Positions 1 through 9,246 of a stretch of 64,000 nucleotides of DNA are shown piece by piece. The notes under the pieces were generated by a model, which was given only the letters and a program-made list of their open reading frames with translations, had not been told where the DNA came from and searched no databases. Source of the DNA: Bacillota bacterium (GTDB lineage Bacteria > Bacillota > Clostridia > Lachnospirales > Lachnospiraceae); the NCBI GenBank assembly GCA_023386315.1, contig JAEWJZ010000014.1, forward strand, positions 5,001 to 69,000. Direction: 5' to 3'. Numbering within the stretch: position 1 is the stretch's first letter; each line of letters starts with the position of its first letter. The translations under genes and the position numbers were made by a program.

Positions 1-14
1 AATTTTAACCCCCT

Positions 15-281
15 CTACAAATACTCTAAAAGACGTTGCTTTGCCCGCTCGGCAGTGCTAAAGTTTTCTTCTATTCCCGTAATATAGTACAGCGCATCCT
101 GCCATACTTTTACTGAATAATCCATAGCCGGAATATCAGAAACAACGAAACGGAACCGTGCTTTGGCTGTGCTTCCCCGCAAATCAGATAAATACATGCA
201 GCCTAATTCCGACGCAATCCGTTCCAGCAGGCCTTCCCTGGTGCCTGTATCCGTTTCTTTCCTGCTTTTTCCAGTTTCCAT
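15..281 (-). CDS. Hypothetical 88-residue protein
   Basis: Small acidic/basic mixed soluble protein with no signal peptide or membrane segment. I do not recognise the family. The ATG at 281 is preceded by AAGG at good spacing. It is transcribed away from the Xre-type regulator at 499, and a strong sigma-A promoter (TTGACA, 17 bp, TATTAT at 400-428) faces it, so it is probably a real expressed gene. Three copies of AATGCA in the shared intergenic region suggest that the neighbouring regulator may control it. Function unknown. Confidence 0.6.
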   Translation of the reverse strand: METGKSRKETDTGTREGLLERIASELGCMYLSDLRGSTAKARFRFVVSDIPAMDYSVKVWQDALYYITGIEENFSTAERAKQRLLEYL

Positions 282-399
282 CTATTGTACCTTCTTTCCT
301 ACTTTTCATCTGATGAATCAACTGATACTATCTAATAGCCATGCAATCCTTATAACGGATTTCTTAGCCTGATCATACATTGAATACTTTATATAAATA

Positions 400-428
400 A
401 TAATATTGTAATGAATGCAACATGTCAA
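400..428 (-). promoter_or_regulatory. Sigma-A promoter for the 88-aa gene
   Basis: Read on the minus strand: a perfect TTGACA -35 (423-428), a 17-bp spacer and TATTAT as -10 (400-405). It points at the ATG at 281 and leaves a leader of about 110 nt. Confidence 0.6.
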
Positions 429-471
429 GTGATGGAATGCATTATTTACTACACATATTTCATTTAATGCA
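414..471. promoter_or_regulatory. Candidate operator: three AATGCA repeats between divergent genes
   Basis: The hexamer AATGCA occurs at 414-419, 436-441 and 466-471 between the 88-aa gene and the Xre gene. The first copy lies inside the spacer of the minus-strand promoter. Binding by the adjacent Xre protein is inference. Confidence 0.3.
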
Positions 472-498
472 ATACTATGGAATCAGGAGGAGTTACCC

Positions 499-825
499 AT
501 GTATATAGACTTCAATTTTTCCAAACGCCTCTCAGAGCTCAGGGCTCAAAAGGGTGTATCTGCACGTGATATGAGTCTTTCTCTCGGACAGAATCCCACA
601 TATATTCATAAAATAGAGAATGGACGGGCGCTTCCGTCCATGATGGGTTTTTTCTATATATGTGAGTATCTGGATATTGAACCAGCCGAATTTTTTTCCC
701 GTGACATAACCAGTCCAGCCAAAGTCAAAGAACTTATGGATGACGCACAGCATTTAAATCGAGAGCAGCTTGAGCACCTTCATCTGATTGTCAGGGATCT
801 ATTAAAAACAGGTGGAAAAAAATAA
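499..825 (+). CDS. Xre/Cro-CI family HTH regulator
   Basis: A 108-residue protein with an N-terminal Cro/CI-type helix-turn-helix (about residues 9-60; typical segments LSLGQ, YIHKIENG and LPSM). A short helical C-terminal tail (about 68-105) probably dimerises. The start is fixed by an AGGAGG box a few bases upstream of ATG 499. It is divergent from the 88-aa gene, and the AATGCA repeats between them could be its operator. The family usually represses itself and a neighbour. The target here is not shown by sequence. Confidence 0.85.
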   Translation: MYIDFNFSKRLSELRAQKGVSARDMSLSLGQNPTYIHKIENGRALPSMMGFFYICEYLDIEPAEFFSRDITSPAKVKELMDDAQHLNREQLEHLHLIVRDLLKTGGKK

Positions 826-860
826 AAAGGAAGCTGCTCCTACAGCGTTCCTTTTATTTT
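822..860. terminator. Bidirectional rho-independent terminator
   Basis: AAAAGGAAGCTG (825-836) pairs with CAGC-g-TTCCTTTT (843-855), flanked by A-runs on the left and T-runs on the right. It serves the Xre gene on the plus strand and overlaps the 3' end of ispD, which it may serve on the minus strand. Confidence 0.75.
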
Positions 861-1561
861 TTCCCATATATTCTGTTAAGAAATACACTGGCGATCTCTA
901 AGTCCTCAGGTGTAGTTACTTTTATATTGGTATAATCGCCCTGTATTAACTTCACCTTTTCTTTCGTCATGGTTTCTACCACCATGGCATCGTCCGTAAC
1001 CCCTTTTTGAAAAGATTCTGAATCCATCAGTCTGTTATAAGCCCTTAAGACCAGATCGTACCGGAATGCCTGAGGTGTCTGGATCTGCCAGAGGCTTGTC
1101 CGGTCCGGAGTCAGGGCTGCATATCCGTTTTCATCGGAAATCTTAATGGTATCTTTAACCGGCATTCCTACGACACATGCCCCGTATCTGATCGCTGCAG
1201 CTCTTGATGCATCAATGATTTCTTTGGTGACACAGGGTCTTGCCCCGTCATGAATGAGAACATAGTCACAATCCCCTACTGCTTTCAGCCCGGCATAAAC
1301 GGAATGAAATCTCTCTTTCCCGCCTTCTGTCACGGCAGATATTTTGGAAAATCCATAACGGTCCACAATTTCATTCTGGCAGAATGGTACCTCTCCCGGA
1401 CCGGTGACCAGAACGATCTCATCTACGGAGCTCTCTTCAAAGGCTCTCAGCGTATGATAAAGAAGAGGCTTTCCGCACAATTCCATATACTGTTTATGGA
1501 TAGTGCTGCCCATACGGGTGCCTTTTCCTGCTGCCAGCACTACTGCTGCTGTTCGTTCCAT
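854..1561 (-). CDS. ispD: 2-C-methyl-D-erythritol 4-phosphate cytidylyltransferase
   Basis: Makes CDP-methylerythritol in the non-mevalonate isoprenoid pathway. The 235-residue product has the nucleotidyltransferase signature LAAGKGTRMG near the N-terminus, the HDGARP segment in the middle and TDDAMVVE towards the end, and the length fits the family. I chose ATG 1561 because GGAGAAAGG lies upstream; an in-frame TTG at 1582 has no good ribosome site and would overlap tsaD. It is the last gene of the rnz-tsaD-ispD unit. Confidence 0.95.
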   Translation of the reverse strand: MERTAAVVLAAGKGTRMGSTIHKQYMELCGKPLLYHTLRAFEESSVDEIVLVTGPGEVPFCQNEIVDRYGFSKISAVTEGGKERFHSVYAGLKAVGDCDYVLIHDGARPCVTKEIIDASRAAAIRYGACVVGMPVKDTIKISDENGYAALTPDRTSLWQIQTPQAFRYDLVLRAYNRLMDSESFQKGVTDDAMVVETMTKEKVKLIQGDYTNIKVTTPEDLEIASVFLNRIYGKK

Positions 1562-1568
1562 AGGCCGG

Positions 1569-2606
1569 TTACCTTTCTCCAAGTTTTAGATTGGGAACTG
1601 CATTTAAATCCCAGCCGGCCCTGGCTCCGTTAATAAATTCGTAATAGGCCGCTGTTCCGATCATGGCAGCATTATCAGTACAATAAATGGGCGACGGATA
1701 GTAAAAAGCAATTTCATTTTTTTCGCAGGCTTCTTTCATGCCTTTACGAAGAGCGGAATTAGAAGCAACTCCCCCCGCTATCGCCACTTTTTTAAAGCCA
1801 TATTCTTTCGCAGCCTCTACTGTATGGGATACCAGAACATCAACCACTGCATTCTGGAACGATGCCAGAAGATCCGGTATATTAATTTCCTCTCCCATCA
1901 TATTGGCGTGATTAATGTGATTTAAGACCGCGGACTTTAACCCGCTAAAGCTAAAATCGTAAACATTTCCATCTACTCTGGCTCTGGGGAATTTAATCGC
2001 CTGTGGATTTCCCTCTTTTGCTGCCTTGTCAATCTTCGGTCCGCCTGGATATCCCAGACCCACTGCCCTTGCCACCTTGTCAAATGCTTCGCCTGCTGCA
2101 TCATCTCTGGTTCTTCCAAGTATCTCAAATTCTCCATAATCCCGTACGATCACAAGATGAGTGTGGCCTCCTGATACAATCAGACACATAAAAGGCGGTT
2201 CTAAATCGGGATGCTCAATAAAATTAGCGGATACATGACCTTCTATATGATGGACACCTACCAGAGGCTTATTTGCTGCATAAGCCATCGCTTTTGCTTC
2301 TGCCACTCCAACCAGCAGTGCTCCCACCAGCCCCGGACCGTAAGTAACCCCGATGGCATCCATATTCTCAAGGGGAAGTCCTGACTCCAGAAGCGCTGAT
2401 TCTATGACCTGGTTGATCTTTTCAATGTGCTTTCTGGAAGCAATCTCAGGAACCACACCCCCATATAGAGTATGAAGATCAATCTGGGAGGAAATTACAT
2501 TGGACAGAATCTCTCTTCCGTTCTTTACCACCGCTGCTGCCGTCTCGTCACAGGAACTTTCAATTGCAAGTATATAGACATCTTCTTCTGTATGATTCTT
2601 CTTCAT
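1569..2606 (-). CDS. tsaD: tRNA N6-adenosine threonylcarbamoyltransferase
   Basis: Transfers the threonylcarbamoyl group to A37 of ANN-decoding tRNAs, working with TsaB and TsaE, whose genes lie 2-3 kb upstream in this window. It is a Kae1/ASKHA-fold protein: SSCDET near residue 18, the metal-binding HHIEGH motif, a VSGGHTHL strand, and the late [10 protein letters not shown] and CTDNAAM motifs. About 345 residues, the usual size. ATG 2606 is favoured because AGGG sits 7 nt upstream; further upstream in-frame codons run into the end of rnz. Confidence 0.95.
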   Translation of the reverse strand: MKKNHTEEDVYILAIESSCDETAAAVVKNGREILSNVISSQIDLHTLYGGVVPEIASRKHIEKINQVIESALLESGLPLENMDAIGVTYGPGLVGALLVGVAEAKAMAYAANKPLVGVHHIEGHVSANFIEHPDLEPPFMCLIVSGGHTHLVIVRDYGEFEILGRTRDDAAGEAFDKVARAVGLGYPGGPKIDKAAKEGNPQAIKFPRARVDGNVYDFSFSGLKSAVLNHINHANMMGEEINIPDLLASFQNAVVDVLVSHTVEAAKEYGFKKVAIAGGVASNSALRKGMKEACEKNEIAFYYPSPIYCTDNAAMIGTAAYYEFINGARAGWDLNAVPNLKLGER

Positions 2607-2616
2607 CGCCATTCCC

Positions 2617-3528
2617 TCATTCCTCATCAAATTCCAGTTCCAGCGTCCAGGCATCTCTTGCGGCTTTTGCCCTGGGGAAGATCTCACGGACTTTATCCAT
2701 AAAATCCTCCGGTCTGGTTAAAGAGGGACTGTAATGGGTCAGCCACATCTGTCTGGGCTGAGCTTCTTTTGCCAGTCTGGCAGCCTCATAAAAGGTCATA
2801 TGGCGGTATTCCCTTGCCTTGGCCTCTTTCCCCTCTTCTCCGTACATGCCTTCGCAAATGAAAAGATCTGCATCCTTTGCATATTCTGCAATGACGGGAA
2901 CGGGTCTGGTATCTGTACAGTAGGTCACCTTAAGCCCGCGCCTGTCCGGTCCTAAAACCAGATCAGGGGTCAGGATTGTACCATCATAATCAATGGTCTC
3001 TCCCTTCTGAAGACGGCTCCAGAACTTTTGAGGAATCCCTGCTTCTTTGGCACGATCCACATCAAATCTTCCGGTCCTTGGAATGGAAATGGAATAACCA
3101 TAGCAGACAACGTTATGATTGACACGGTATGCATCAATTACGTAAGGCGCCATGGTTATCTGCTCCCTGTTTTCGGAGAGTTCAATAAATTTCAGCTCAA
3201 AAGGCAGCTCCGGCGCAATGGTACGAAGTGCTCCCACCACACGCTCAAGCCCTTTTGGACCAATCAGCGTTAAGGGTTCTGTCCGTTCTGCATTCCCCAT
3301 TGTCAGAAGAAGTCCCGGAAGACCGCTGATGTGATCCGCATGATAATGGGTAAAACAGATAATATCAATGGGTTTTGGGCTCCAGCCCTTTTCTTTTAAA
3401 GCAATCTGGGTTCCTTCCCCGCAGTCAATCAAAAGATTGCTGCCGTCACACCGCGCCATCATGGCCGTCAGCCAGCGGTATGGCAGGGGCATCATGCCCC
3501 CGGTTCCCAGCAAACATATATCCAACAT
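2617..3528 (-). CDS. rnz: Ribonuclease Z (tRNA 3' endonuclease)
   Basis: Metallo-beta-lactamase-fold nuclease that trims tRNA 3' trailers. The 303-residue protein carries the zinc motif HYHADH at residues 61-66, an early GTGG segment, and further metal ligands in the CTDTRP and LTHYSP segments. The length matches the bacterial short form. ATG 3528 is preceded by GAGG at 8 nt. It lies 10 bp upstream of tsaD, so the two are almost certainly co-transcribed. Confidence 0.94.
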   Translation of the reverse strand: MLDICLLGTGGMMPLPYRWLTAMMARCDGSNLLIDCGEGTQIALKEKGWSPKPIDIICFTHYHADHISGLPGLLLTMGNAERTEPLTLIGPKGLERVVGALRTIAPELPFELKFIELSENREQITMAPYVIDAYRVNHNVVCYGYSISIPRTGRFDVDRAKEAGIPQKFWSRLQKGETIDYDGTILTPDLVLGPDRRGLKVTYCTDTRPVPVIAEYAKDADLFICEGMYGEEGKEAKAREYRHMTFYEAARLAKEAQPRQMWLTHYSPSLTRPEDFMDKVREIFPRAKAARDAWTLELEFDEE

Positions 3529-3615
3529 AGAATTTCCTCGCTTTTGTCTCGATCAATGAGCAGCACAAAAAAACTGCCACATAAAATCATAACACAAAGC
3601 AGAGGGAATTAGCAA

Positions 3616-3858
3616 CTATAAATATTCCAGCTGTTCCTCTACCTCCACCGGTATCTTAAACTCAGATACCAATTGATCATAGCAGTTTTCACATAAATCA
3701 AAATGATGGATCTCCCCATCTTTCTCTGAAAAGAAGTCCCACGCGTGGTTGATACTGATAACCCCTTCCCTGGCAATCCCTTCTGACACGATAATTTTTT
3801 TGCCGCAGCAGTTGCAAACAACTGTTTCTAGCTGACCGCCGTTTTTGTACTTTCTCAT
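3616..3858 (-). CDS. Small zinc-ribbon-like protein
   Basis: An 80-residue soluble protein with two Cys pairs, CNCC about 15-18 and CENC about 60-63, that could bind one zinc ion, and an acidic C-terminus. ATG 3858 has a GGTGAG ribosome site 6 nt upstream; a longer reading frame starting at 3975 lacks one. It sits between the terminator at 3985-4013 and rnz. I do not know its function; nucleic-acid or protein binding is only suggested by the ribbon. Confidence 0.65.
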   Translation of the reverse strand: MRKYKNGGQLETVVCNCCGKKIIVSEGIAREGVISINHAWDFFSEKDGEIHHFDLCENCYDQLVSEFKIPVEVEEQLEYL

Positions 3859-3984
3859 CTTACTCTCACCTTTCCTTTTACCGCCCATGCTTTTCTTTCC
3901 GGGCATAATGGTATGCCTGCAAGGCGTTCCTTTTTCGCATTTTCCAGAGAAATCCCTTAATTCCCCTCCCTGCACGCCAGGATA

Positions 3985-4013
3985 GAAAAAAGGGCATCCT
4001 TACTGGATACCCC
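3985..4013 (-). terminator. Rho-independent terminator after rimI
   Basis: An 8-bp stem (3992-3999 with 4005-4012, one G-U pair) with a 5-nt loop, followed on the minus strand by six T residues. It closes the tex-to-rimI transcription unit. Confidence 0.85.
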
Positions 4014-4057
4014 TACATTATAAACGGTGTTATGCCTTATTTTTAGTGGTAAATGTT

Positions 4058-4489
4058 TCAAATATCGCGGCAAACCATAAGCACTGCATTTTCACATGGG
4101 TTGAGGTAGTAATGCTTTCTGACCCCTTCCTCTGTAAATCCATAGGATTTATAAAGGTTTTTTGCCCGTTCATTGCTTTCCCGGACCTCTAAAAATATGG
4201 ATTTCACATCATTTTGTCTGGAATAAAAAACCATCTGGTCCATAAGTTTCTTGGAAAGGCCCCTCCCCCTGTATTCTGGGCGGACTGCAATGCGAAGCAG
4301 CTCACACTCATCTGCAACTGCCCGGAAAACACAGTATCCGGCTGGTCCTTCTTCCCAAAGCACAAGCCAGGTATCAAGACTGCTTTTTAAACCGTTTTCA
4401 ATCATCTCATAAGACCATGGATCCGAAAAGCACAGCTTTTCTATTTCCAGAACACCGGATATATCCGTCGGCGTCATTACATGAACCAT
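4058..4489 (-). CDS. rimI: Ribosomal protein S18 alanine N-acetyltransferase
   Basis: GNAT-family N-acetyltransferase of 143 residues, by family the enzyme acetylating the N-terminus of ribosomal protein S18. Visible are the acetyl-CoA loop with VRPEYRGRGLSKKL (about 75-88) and the family segment with NERAKNLYKSYGF. ATG 4489 has AGGAG upstream, lying within the end of tsaB; only one base separates the genes. The tsaE-tsaB-rimI order is common in Firmicutes and supports the call. Confidence 0.92.
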   Translation of the reverse strand: MVHVMTPTDISGVLEIEKLCFSDPWSYEMIENGLKSSLDTWLVLWEEGPAGYCVFRAVADECELLRIAVRPEYRGRGLSKKLMDQMVFYSRQNDVKSIFLEVRESNERAKNLYKSYGFTEEGVRKHYYLNPCENAVLMVCRDI

Positions 4490-4490
4490 C

Positions 4491-5195
4491 TTATTCTCCT
4501 TTTAACGCCTCTTCTCTCTCACGTTCTGCCTGAGGCTTGCGCAGATAATCGGGAGCATGCTCCGCTGCAGTGACCGTCTTTCCCTGTAAAAAGAGACGGG
4601 CTCCATAAGCGGCTACTGCACCTGCCCGCTGTCTGTTTAAATGAGCCGGCGCAAATTCAAACGGAACCTTCATGAATTCTTCTATACGTTCTTTGTAAGC
4701 AGGAACTCCGTCTCCTGAGAAAATCACATGTTCTCCCATGGAATTCAGCTCATCAATTAAATCCCTTATGTCCATGGCACAGGACTCCTTCCTCACCGAA
4801 AAGCCCTTGCGGTTGTCATATATACCGGTATAGACCTGATTCCTTCTTGCATCCATAATCGGGCATATAATAGAAGAACTGCCGTAAAACTGATAAGCCA
4901 TGGCATCTATCGTTGGTACAGAAATAAGCGGTTTTTTCAGTGCCAGCCCCAGACCTTTTCCTGTAGCAGAACCAATCCGAAGTCCGGTGAAGGAACCGGG
5001 ACCTGCAGAAACTGCTATGGCATCTACATGATCCAGGCTTACCCCGGTCATGGTCACAATCTCATCAAGCATGGGTAGCAGTGTCTGGGAATGAGTCTTT
5101 TTAAAATTTACCGTGTACTCTGCAGTCAGTATGTCATCAGAAAGAAGGGCAACGGATGCAACAAGAGAGGAGCTCTCAATTCCTAATATGTTCAT
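4491..5195 (-). CDS. tsaB: tRNA t6A synthesis protein TsaB
   Basis: Partner of TsaD in forming t6A37. The 234-residue ASKHA-fold protein starts MNILGIESS and has the SAGPGSFTGLRIG motif (about residues 64-76) typical of TsaB/YeaZ. The C-terminal half is divergent, as is normal for the family. It abuts tsaE (stop to start) and rimI, indicating one message and translational coupling. Confidence 0.94.
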   Translation of the reverse strand: MNILGIESSSLVASVALLSDDILTAEYTVNFKKTHSQTLLPMLDEIVTMTGVSLDHVDAIAVSAGPGSFTGLRIGSATGKGLGLALKKPLISVPTIDAMAYQFYGSSSIICPIMDARRNQVYTGIYDNRKGFSVRKESCAMDIRDLIDELNSMGEHVIFSGDGVPAYKERIEEFMKVPFEFAPAHLNRQRAGAVAAYGARLFLQGKTVTAAEHAPDYLRKPQAEREREEALKGE

Positions 5196-5621
5196 TTACA
5201 TTCCCTCCACGGTGATTTTTCTGTAGTCAAATCCTTTTTTCAAATCTTTTTCAATTGTTACTGTGATGACCCGTTCAGGAAGAATCTCTTTAATCAGTCC
5301 GGACCATTCAATTAACGTAACACCTTCCCCGTAAAAACAGTCTTCATAACCGATTTCGTCCATTTCGCTCACATCACCGATGCGGTATACATCAAAATGG
5401 TAAAATGGCAGACGCCCGCCGTCATATTGTTTTACTATGGTAAATGTGGGGCTGTCCACCGGTTCTGTAATACCAAGACCGGCGGCAAACCCCTGGGTAA
5501 ATACGGTTTTTCCCACCCCAAGATCTCCATTTAAGCAAAATACGGAGGAAGGTTGCGCTTCCTCTCCCAGTTTTTTTCCAAGTTCAAAGGTTTCTTCTGG
5601 TTTCCAGCTTTCTATAACCAT
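5196..5621 (-). CDS. tsaE: tRNA t6A synthesis ATPase TsaE
   Basis: P-loop ATPase that drives the TsaB-TsaD complex. The product of about 141 residues has Walker A GDLGVGKT (about 33-40), the SPTFTIV segment and LIEW near the C-terminus. I use ATG 5621; a GTG three bases upstream is equally compatible with the GAGG box. It overlaps the end of the YcxB-like gene region and abuts tsaB. Confidence 0.94.
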   Translation of the reverse strand: MVIESWKPEETFELGKKLGEEAQPSSVFCLNGDLGVGKTVFTQGFAAGLGITEPVDSPTFTIVKQYDGGRLPFYHFDVYRIGDVSEMDEIGYEDCFYGEGVTLIEWSGLIKEILPERVITVTIEKDLKKGFDYRKITVEGM

Positions 5622-5624
5622 CAC

Positions 5625-6131
5625 TTATATCCTCTTTCGCCTCTCAGGAGGCAGATTTTCTTTCATGAATGCCGTTAATTCTGCCGCCTTTTCGCCTGCG
5701 ACAGAATCCGGAAGCAGATAGGCATGAATCCGGTCCATATAGATAATCAGCAGTTTTCCGACTCTCTTCACCATGATCACATCTTCCCACAATAATTCCA
5801 GCTTCTCCTGTCCCTGAGTTACCACAATCCCTTCCGCAGAAAAGGAAAGAGTCATACCATCGCGGATCACGGATCTATTTGCCTGCCTTGCTGCCTTCAT
5901 ATAGAGAACAAAAGGCTGCCATACTGTAAACATCAGAGAACAGACAATAATAAGAATCCGGTAGGGCAGAGTTGCTGTTGTCCAGGTTGCAACGAGCACG
6001 TAAAGAGCTGCAGCACTGAAAAGTAAGCTGAAAACCCCCTGGAATCCCCGGTATGAATGATACATGGAGAATTTCCAGAGATCTTTTGCAGTCAGTTTCA
6101 CATCTAATACAAGCGGATTAATTTGTTCCAC
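5625..6131 (-). CDS. YcxB-like membrane protein
   Basis: A 168-residue protein with an N-terminal soluble part, two adjacent hydrophobic segments (about residues 30-50 and 57-78) and a C-terminal domain (about 95-150) like the YcxB C-terminal domain. Its function is not known. It sits between tex and tsaE with short gaps and so belongs to the tex-tsaE-tsaB-rimI unit, but nothing in it suggests a role in tRNA modification. Confidence 0.75.
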   Translation of the reverse strand: MEQINPLVLDVKLTAKDLWKFSMYHSYRGFQGVFSLLFSAAALYVLVATWTTATLPYRILIIVCSLMFTVWQPFVLYMKAARQANRSVIRDGMTLSFSAEGIVVTQGQEKLELLWEDVIMVKRVGKLLIIYMDRIHAYLLPDSVAGEKAAELTAFMKENLPPERRKRI

Positions 6132-6168
6132 ATTTTCCTCCTTTTGTACAGCGGTAAGCTGTATCTTT

Positions 6169-8310
6169 TTAGAATTTCATGGTAAGAGCAATCCTCTTTT
6201 TGGGAACATCTACGCTTATTACCTTTACTTCCACGATATCTCCTACACTGACTGCTTCTAACGGGTGTTTGATGAATTTGTCTGATATCTGGGAAATGTG
6301 AACCAGTCCGTCCTGGTGAACGCCGATATCCACAAAAGCGCCGAAGTCGATTACATTTCTCACCGTTCCCTTTAAGACCATCCCTGGCTGTAAATCCTTC
6401 ATCTCCATGACATCGGTGCGTAATATGGGCTTTGGCATCTCATCGCGGGGATCTCTGGCCGGTTTTTCCAGTTCCTTTACAATATCACGAAGGGTGATTT
6501 CACCGATCTCCAGTTCTTCCGCCAGTTCTTTATAGTTATGAATCTTCTTACTGATTCCGTTTAATCCTCCGTTCATCAGCTCTTCGGCCTCATAACCCAG
6601 TTTCTTCAGCAGCTTTTTCGCAGCATCATAGGATTCGGGATGAACGCTGGTAACGTCGAGAGGATTCTTTCCTCCCTGAATTCTCATGAAACCGGCACAT
6701 TGTTCAAACGCCTTAGGCCCCAGTTTTGCAACTTTTAACAGCTGGCTTCTGCTTTCAAACGCTCCGTTTTCCTCCCGGTAAACTACAATATTCTTCGCAA
6801 TTGGTTTTGAGATACCGGATATATATTCCAGTAAAGAGGCAGATGCGGTGTTTAAATCCACGCCTACTTTATTCACGCAGTCTTCCACCACGCCCTGTAA
6901 TGCTTCACTTAAATGCTTCTGGTTCATATCATGCTGGTACTGGCCGACACCAATGGACTTGGGATCAATCTTTACCAGTTCTGCCAGCGGATCCTGCAGT
7001 CTTCTGGCAATGGAAGCTGCACTTCTCTGTCCTACATCAAAATTAGGAAATTCTTCTGTTGCCAGCTTGCTGGCGGAATAGACAGAAGCTCCGGCTTCGT
7101 TGACAATGATATACTGAACCGGCTCCGGAATCTCCTTTAACAGTTCTACAATGATGGCTTCTGATTCTCTTGAGGCAGTTCCGTTTCCAACGGAAATCAG
7201 GGAAATACCATATTTTTTAATCAGCTTCTTTAAAACTGTCTTGGCTTCCTCCACTTTGTTCTGAGGGGCCGTGGGATAAATTACAACCGTATCCAGCACT
7301 TTTCCCGTCTCATCAACCACAGCCAGCTTACAGCCGGTACGAAAGGCCGGATCCCAGCCGAGAACCACTCTTCCTACAATGGGCGGCTGCATAAGAAGCT
7401 GCTCTAAATTCTTACCGAATACACGAATTGCTCCGTTCTCCGCTGTTTCTGTTAAATCGCTTCTTACCTCCCGCTCAATTGCGGGTGCAATAAGACGGTC
7501 ATAGCTGTCCTTTATCACTTCACTTAATACAGGGGAGGTAACAGGGTTGTCCCGGATAATCACCTGTTTTTCCAAATACCTGATAATCACTTCTTCCGGA
7601 GCCAGTACCTTAACAGTCAGGACCTTTTCCTTTTCACCTCTGTTAATGGCAAGAATCCGGTGACCTGCCGTCTTCTTTAAAGGTTCCTCATAATTGTAGT
7701 ACATCTCATAAACAGATTCCGCTTCCTCATCCTTTGCAGATGAGGAAAGACTTCCCTGGTTCATGGTAGCATTCCTGATGTATGTGCGGTATTCCGCATG
7801 ATCGGAAATCCGCTCTGCCAGAATGTCCTTTGCTCCGTCAATCGCCTCCTGGGCAGAAGCAACCCCTTTTTCCTCTGAAATGTAGTCAGATGCAGCTTCC
7901 AGAAGCGGAGTTTTAATCATCTGAAGGATGATCAGATCCGCAAGGGGCTCTAATCCTTTCTCTTTGGCAATGGTGGCCCTAGTCCGTCTTTTTTGCTTAT
8001 AGGGACGGTATAAATCCTCCACTGCAACCAGGGTCTGGGCTTCCAGAATCTTTTTTTCCAGTTCCGGTGTCAGCTTCTCCTGTTCTCTGATGGATGAAAG
8101 GACCTGTTCTTTGCGCTCCTCTAAGTTTCTTAAATAACGAAGCCTTTCATCAAGGTTACGCAGAACCTCATCATTTAAAGAACCGGTTACTTCTTTCCGG
8201 TATCTTGCGATAAAAGGGATGGTATTTCCCTCATCTATGAGTCTGATTGTTTCTTCTACCTGGTTTCTGGAAATGGAAAGTTCTTCCTGCAAAATCTTTA
8301 TTATATCCAT
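6169..8310 (-). CDS. tex: Tex-like RNA-binding protein with S1 domain
   Basis: About 713 residues, matching Tex/YhgF. Visible are the N-terminal helical region with RYRKEVTGSLNDE, the YqgF/RNase H-like core (GWDPAFRTGCKLAV), helix-hairpin-helix segments (LEYISGISKPIAKNIV) and a C-terminal S1 domain (about 640-710, GTVRNVIDFGAFVDIG). The family binds nucleic acid and is linked to transcription and stress tolerance. ATG 8310 has AGAGG 6 nt upstream; an in-frame ATG at 8331 does not. First gene of its unit, with a good promoter at 8350-8378. Confidence 0.95.
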   Translation of the reverse strand: MDIIKILQEELSISRNQVEETIRLIDEGNTIPFIARYRKEVTGSLNDEVLRNLDERLRYLRNLEERKEQVLSSIREQEKLTPELEKKILEAQTLVAVEDLYRPYKQKRRTRATIAKEKGLEPLADLIILQMIKTPLLEAASDYISEEKGVASAQEAIDGAKDILAERISDHAEYRTYIRNATMNQGSLSSSAKDEEAESVYEMYYNYEEPLKKTAGHRILAINRGEKEKVLTVKVLAPEEVIIRYLEKQVIIRDNPVTSPVLSEVIKDSYDRLIAPAIEREVRSDLTETAENGAIRVFGKNLEQLLMQPPIVGRVVLGWDPAFRTGCKLAVVDETGKVLDTVVIYPTAPQNKVEEAKTVLKKLIKKYGISLISVGNGTASRESEAIIVELLKEIPEPVQYIIVNEAGASVYSASKLATEEFPNFDVGQRSAASIARRLQDPLAELVKIDPKSIGVGQYQHDMNQKHLSEALQGVVEDCVNKVGVDLNTASASLLEYISGISKPIAKNIVVYREENGAFESRSQLLKVAKLGPKAFEQCAGFMRIQGGKNPLDVTSVHPESYDAAKKLLKKLGYEAEELMNGGLNGISKKIHNYKELAEELEIGEITLRDIVKELEKPARDPRDEMPKPILRTDVMEMKDLQPGMVLKGTVRNVIDFGAFVDIGVHQDGLVHISQISDKFIKHPLEAVSVGDIVEVKVISVDVPKKRIALTMKF

Positions 8311-8349
8311 GCTGTACCTCTTAATTTTCATAGTTGGTTCAATTCAACT

Positions 8350-8378
8350 ATTATAATTCATCATTCCCCGTTATGCAA
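8350..8378 (-). promoter_or_regulatory. Sigma-A promoter for tex
   Basis: On the minus strand: TTGCAT (8373-8378), a 17-bp spacer and a perfect TATAAT (8350-8355). It is about 40 bp upstream of the tex start. Confidence 0.7.
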
Positions 8379-8486
8379 TACCCGTCTGGACACGGCGGTC
8401 TTTTCGTGCTACAATCATACAATACAGATATATATCAGGAAAATCCTGGATGCTGTCTGTACTATTCACAAACGAGGTAAACACCA

Positions 8487-8882
8487 ATGGGAGAAAATTA
8501 TAACAGTAATAACGGAATGCTTCCGCAATCTCCGAATACAGGTTCGTTTTTTGCATTCTGGTCTGTCCTTTTCGGCGGTCTGGGACTGCTTACAGACTGT
8601 CTTCCCTTATTCAGCATCTGGAATCTGCCGGCAGGTCTGATTTTTGGTCTGACAGGCATCGCTCTTGCCGTTTTATCAAAGAAAGGAAAGCCCTTCAGCC
8701 ATCAGGCTCAGCTGGGACTGATTCTTTCCATAATTTCTGCTGTCTGCGGACTTTTACTGGCATTATTTATTATATTTGTCTATGATGTCATGGATACCAA
8801 TACCCCTTTGGGGCAGTATTTCAGACAGGTATTCGAAGCAACCACCCAGGCACTGATGCCTACGGGCGGCGTCGGCAAATAA
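8487..8882 (+). CDS. Small membrane protein (DUF4190-like)
   Basis: A 131-residue protein with a polar N-terminus (about 1-17) and two or three hydrophobic segments (about 20-42, 47-63 and 75-100), in the style of DUF4190-type small membrane proteins. ATG 8487 follows GAGG at suitable spacing. It is the only plus-strand gene in this stretch and converges with a DUF2752-like gene one base after its stop. Function unknown. Confidence 0.7.
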   Translation: MGENYNSNNGMLPQSPNTGSFFAFWSVLFGGLGLLTDCLPLFSIWNLPAGLIFGLTGIALAVLSKKGKPFSHQAQLGLILSIISAVCGLLLALFIIFVYDVMDTNTPLGQYFRQVFEATTQALMPTGGVGK

Positions 8883-8883
8883 T

Positions 8884-9231
8884 TTATTTTAATGGCGGCA
8901 GTAAGTCAATTCCTTTTACCACCAGCATATAATTCTTAAAAATCCAGTTTATAATCACGATTCCTGCTCCAATAAGAACAAGTATCCGTTCCCGCTTTCT
9001 ATGATCGAACGGATGCTTTCTTTTTTTTGACAGGAATCTTATTCCCATATCAATGAAAAGAGCAAAAACAGTATAAAGGACCAGCGGATGATATTGAACA
9101 CTCATCCGCAGGTCCCCCTGTAGCAAAGTCCGGACTGCCCTCGTTCCACCGCATCCGGGGCAATACAGCCCGGTGAGGGAATGAAAGATACAGACGGATC
9201 CTATTTTCCATATTTTTTCCAACCAGATCAT
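8884..9231 (-). CDS. DUF2752-like membrane protein
   Basis: About 115 residues with the DUF2752 hallmark: CPGCGGTRA followed by hydrophobic helices. The function of the family is unknown. ATG 9231 is preceded by AAGG/GGTGG at 5-8 nt; a GTG nine bases upstream is less well placed. It follows lysC by 15 bp and may be read through from it. It converges almost end to end with the small membrane protein at 8487. Confidence 0.8.
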   Translation of the reverse strand: MIWLEKIWKIGSVCIFHSLTGLYCPGCGGTRAVRTLLQGDLRMSVQYHPLVLYTVFALFIDMGIRFLSKKRKHPFDHRKRERILVLIGAGIVIINWIFKNYMLVVKGIDLLPPLK

Positions 9232-9246
9232 TCGTTCCACCTTTGT

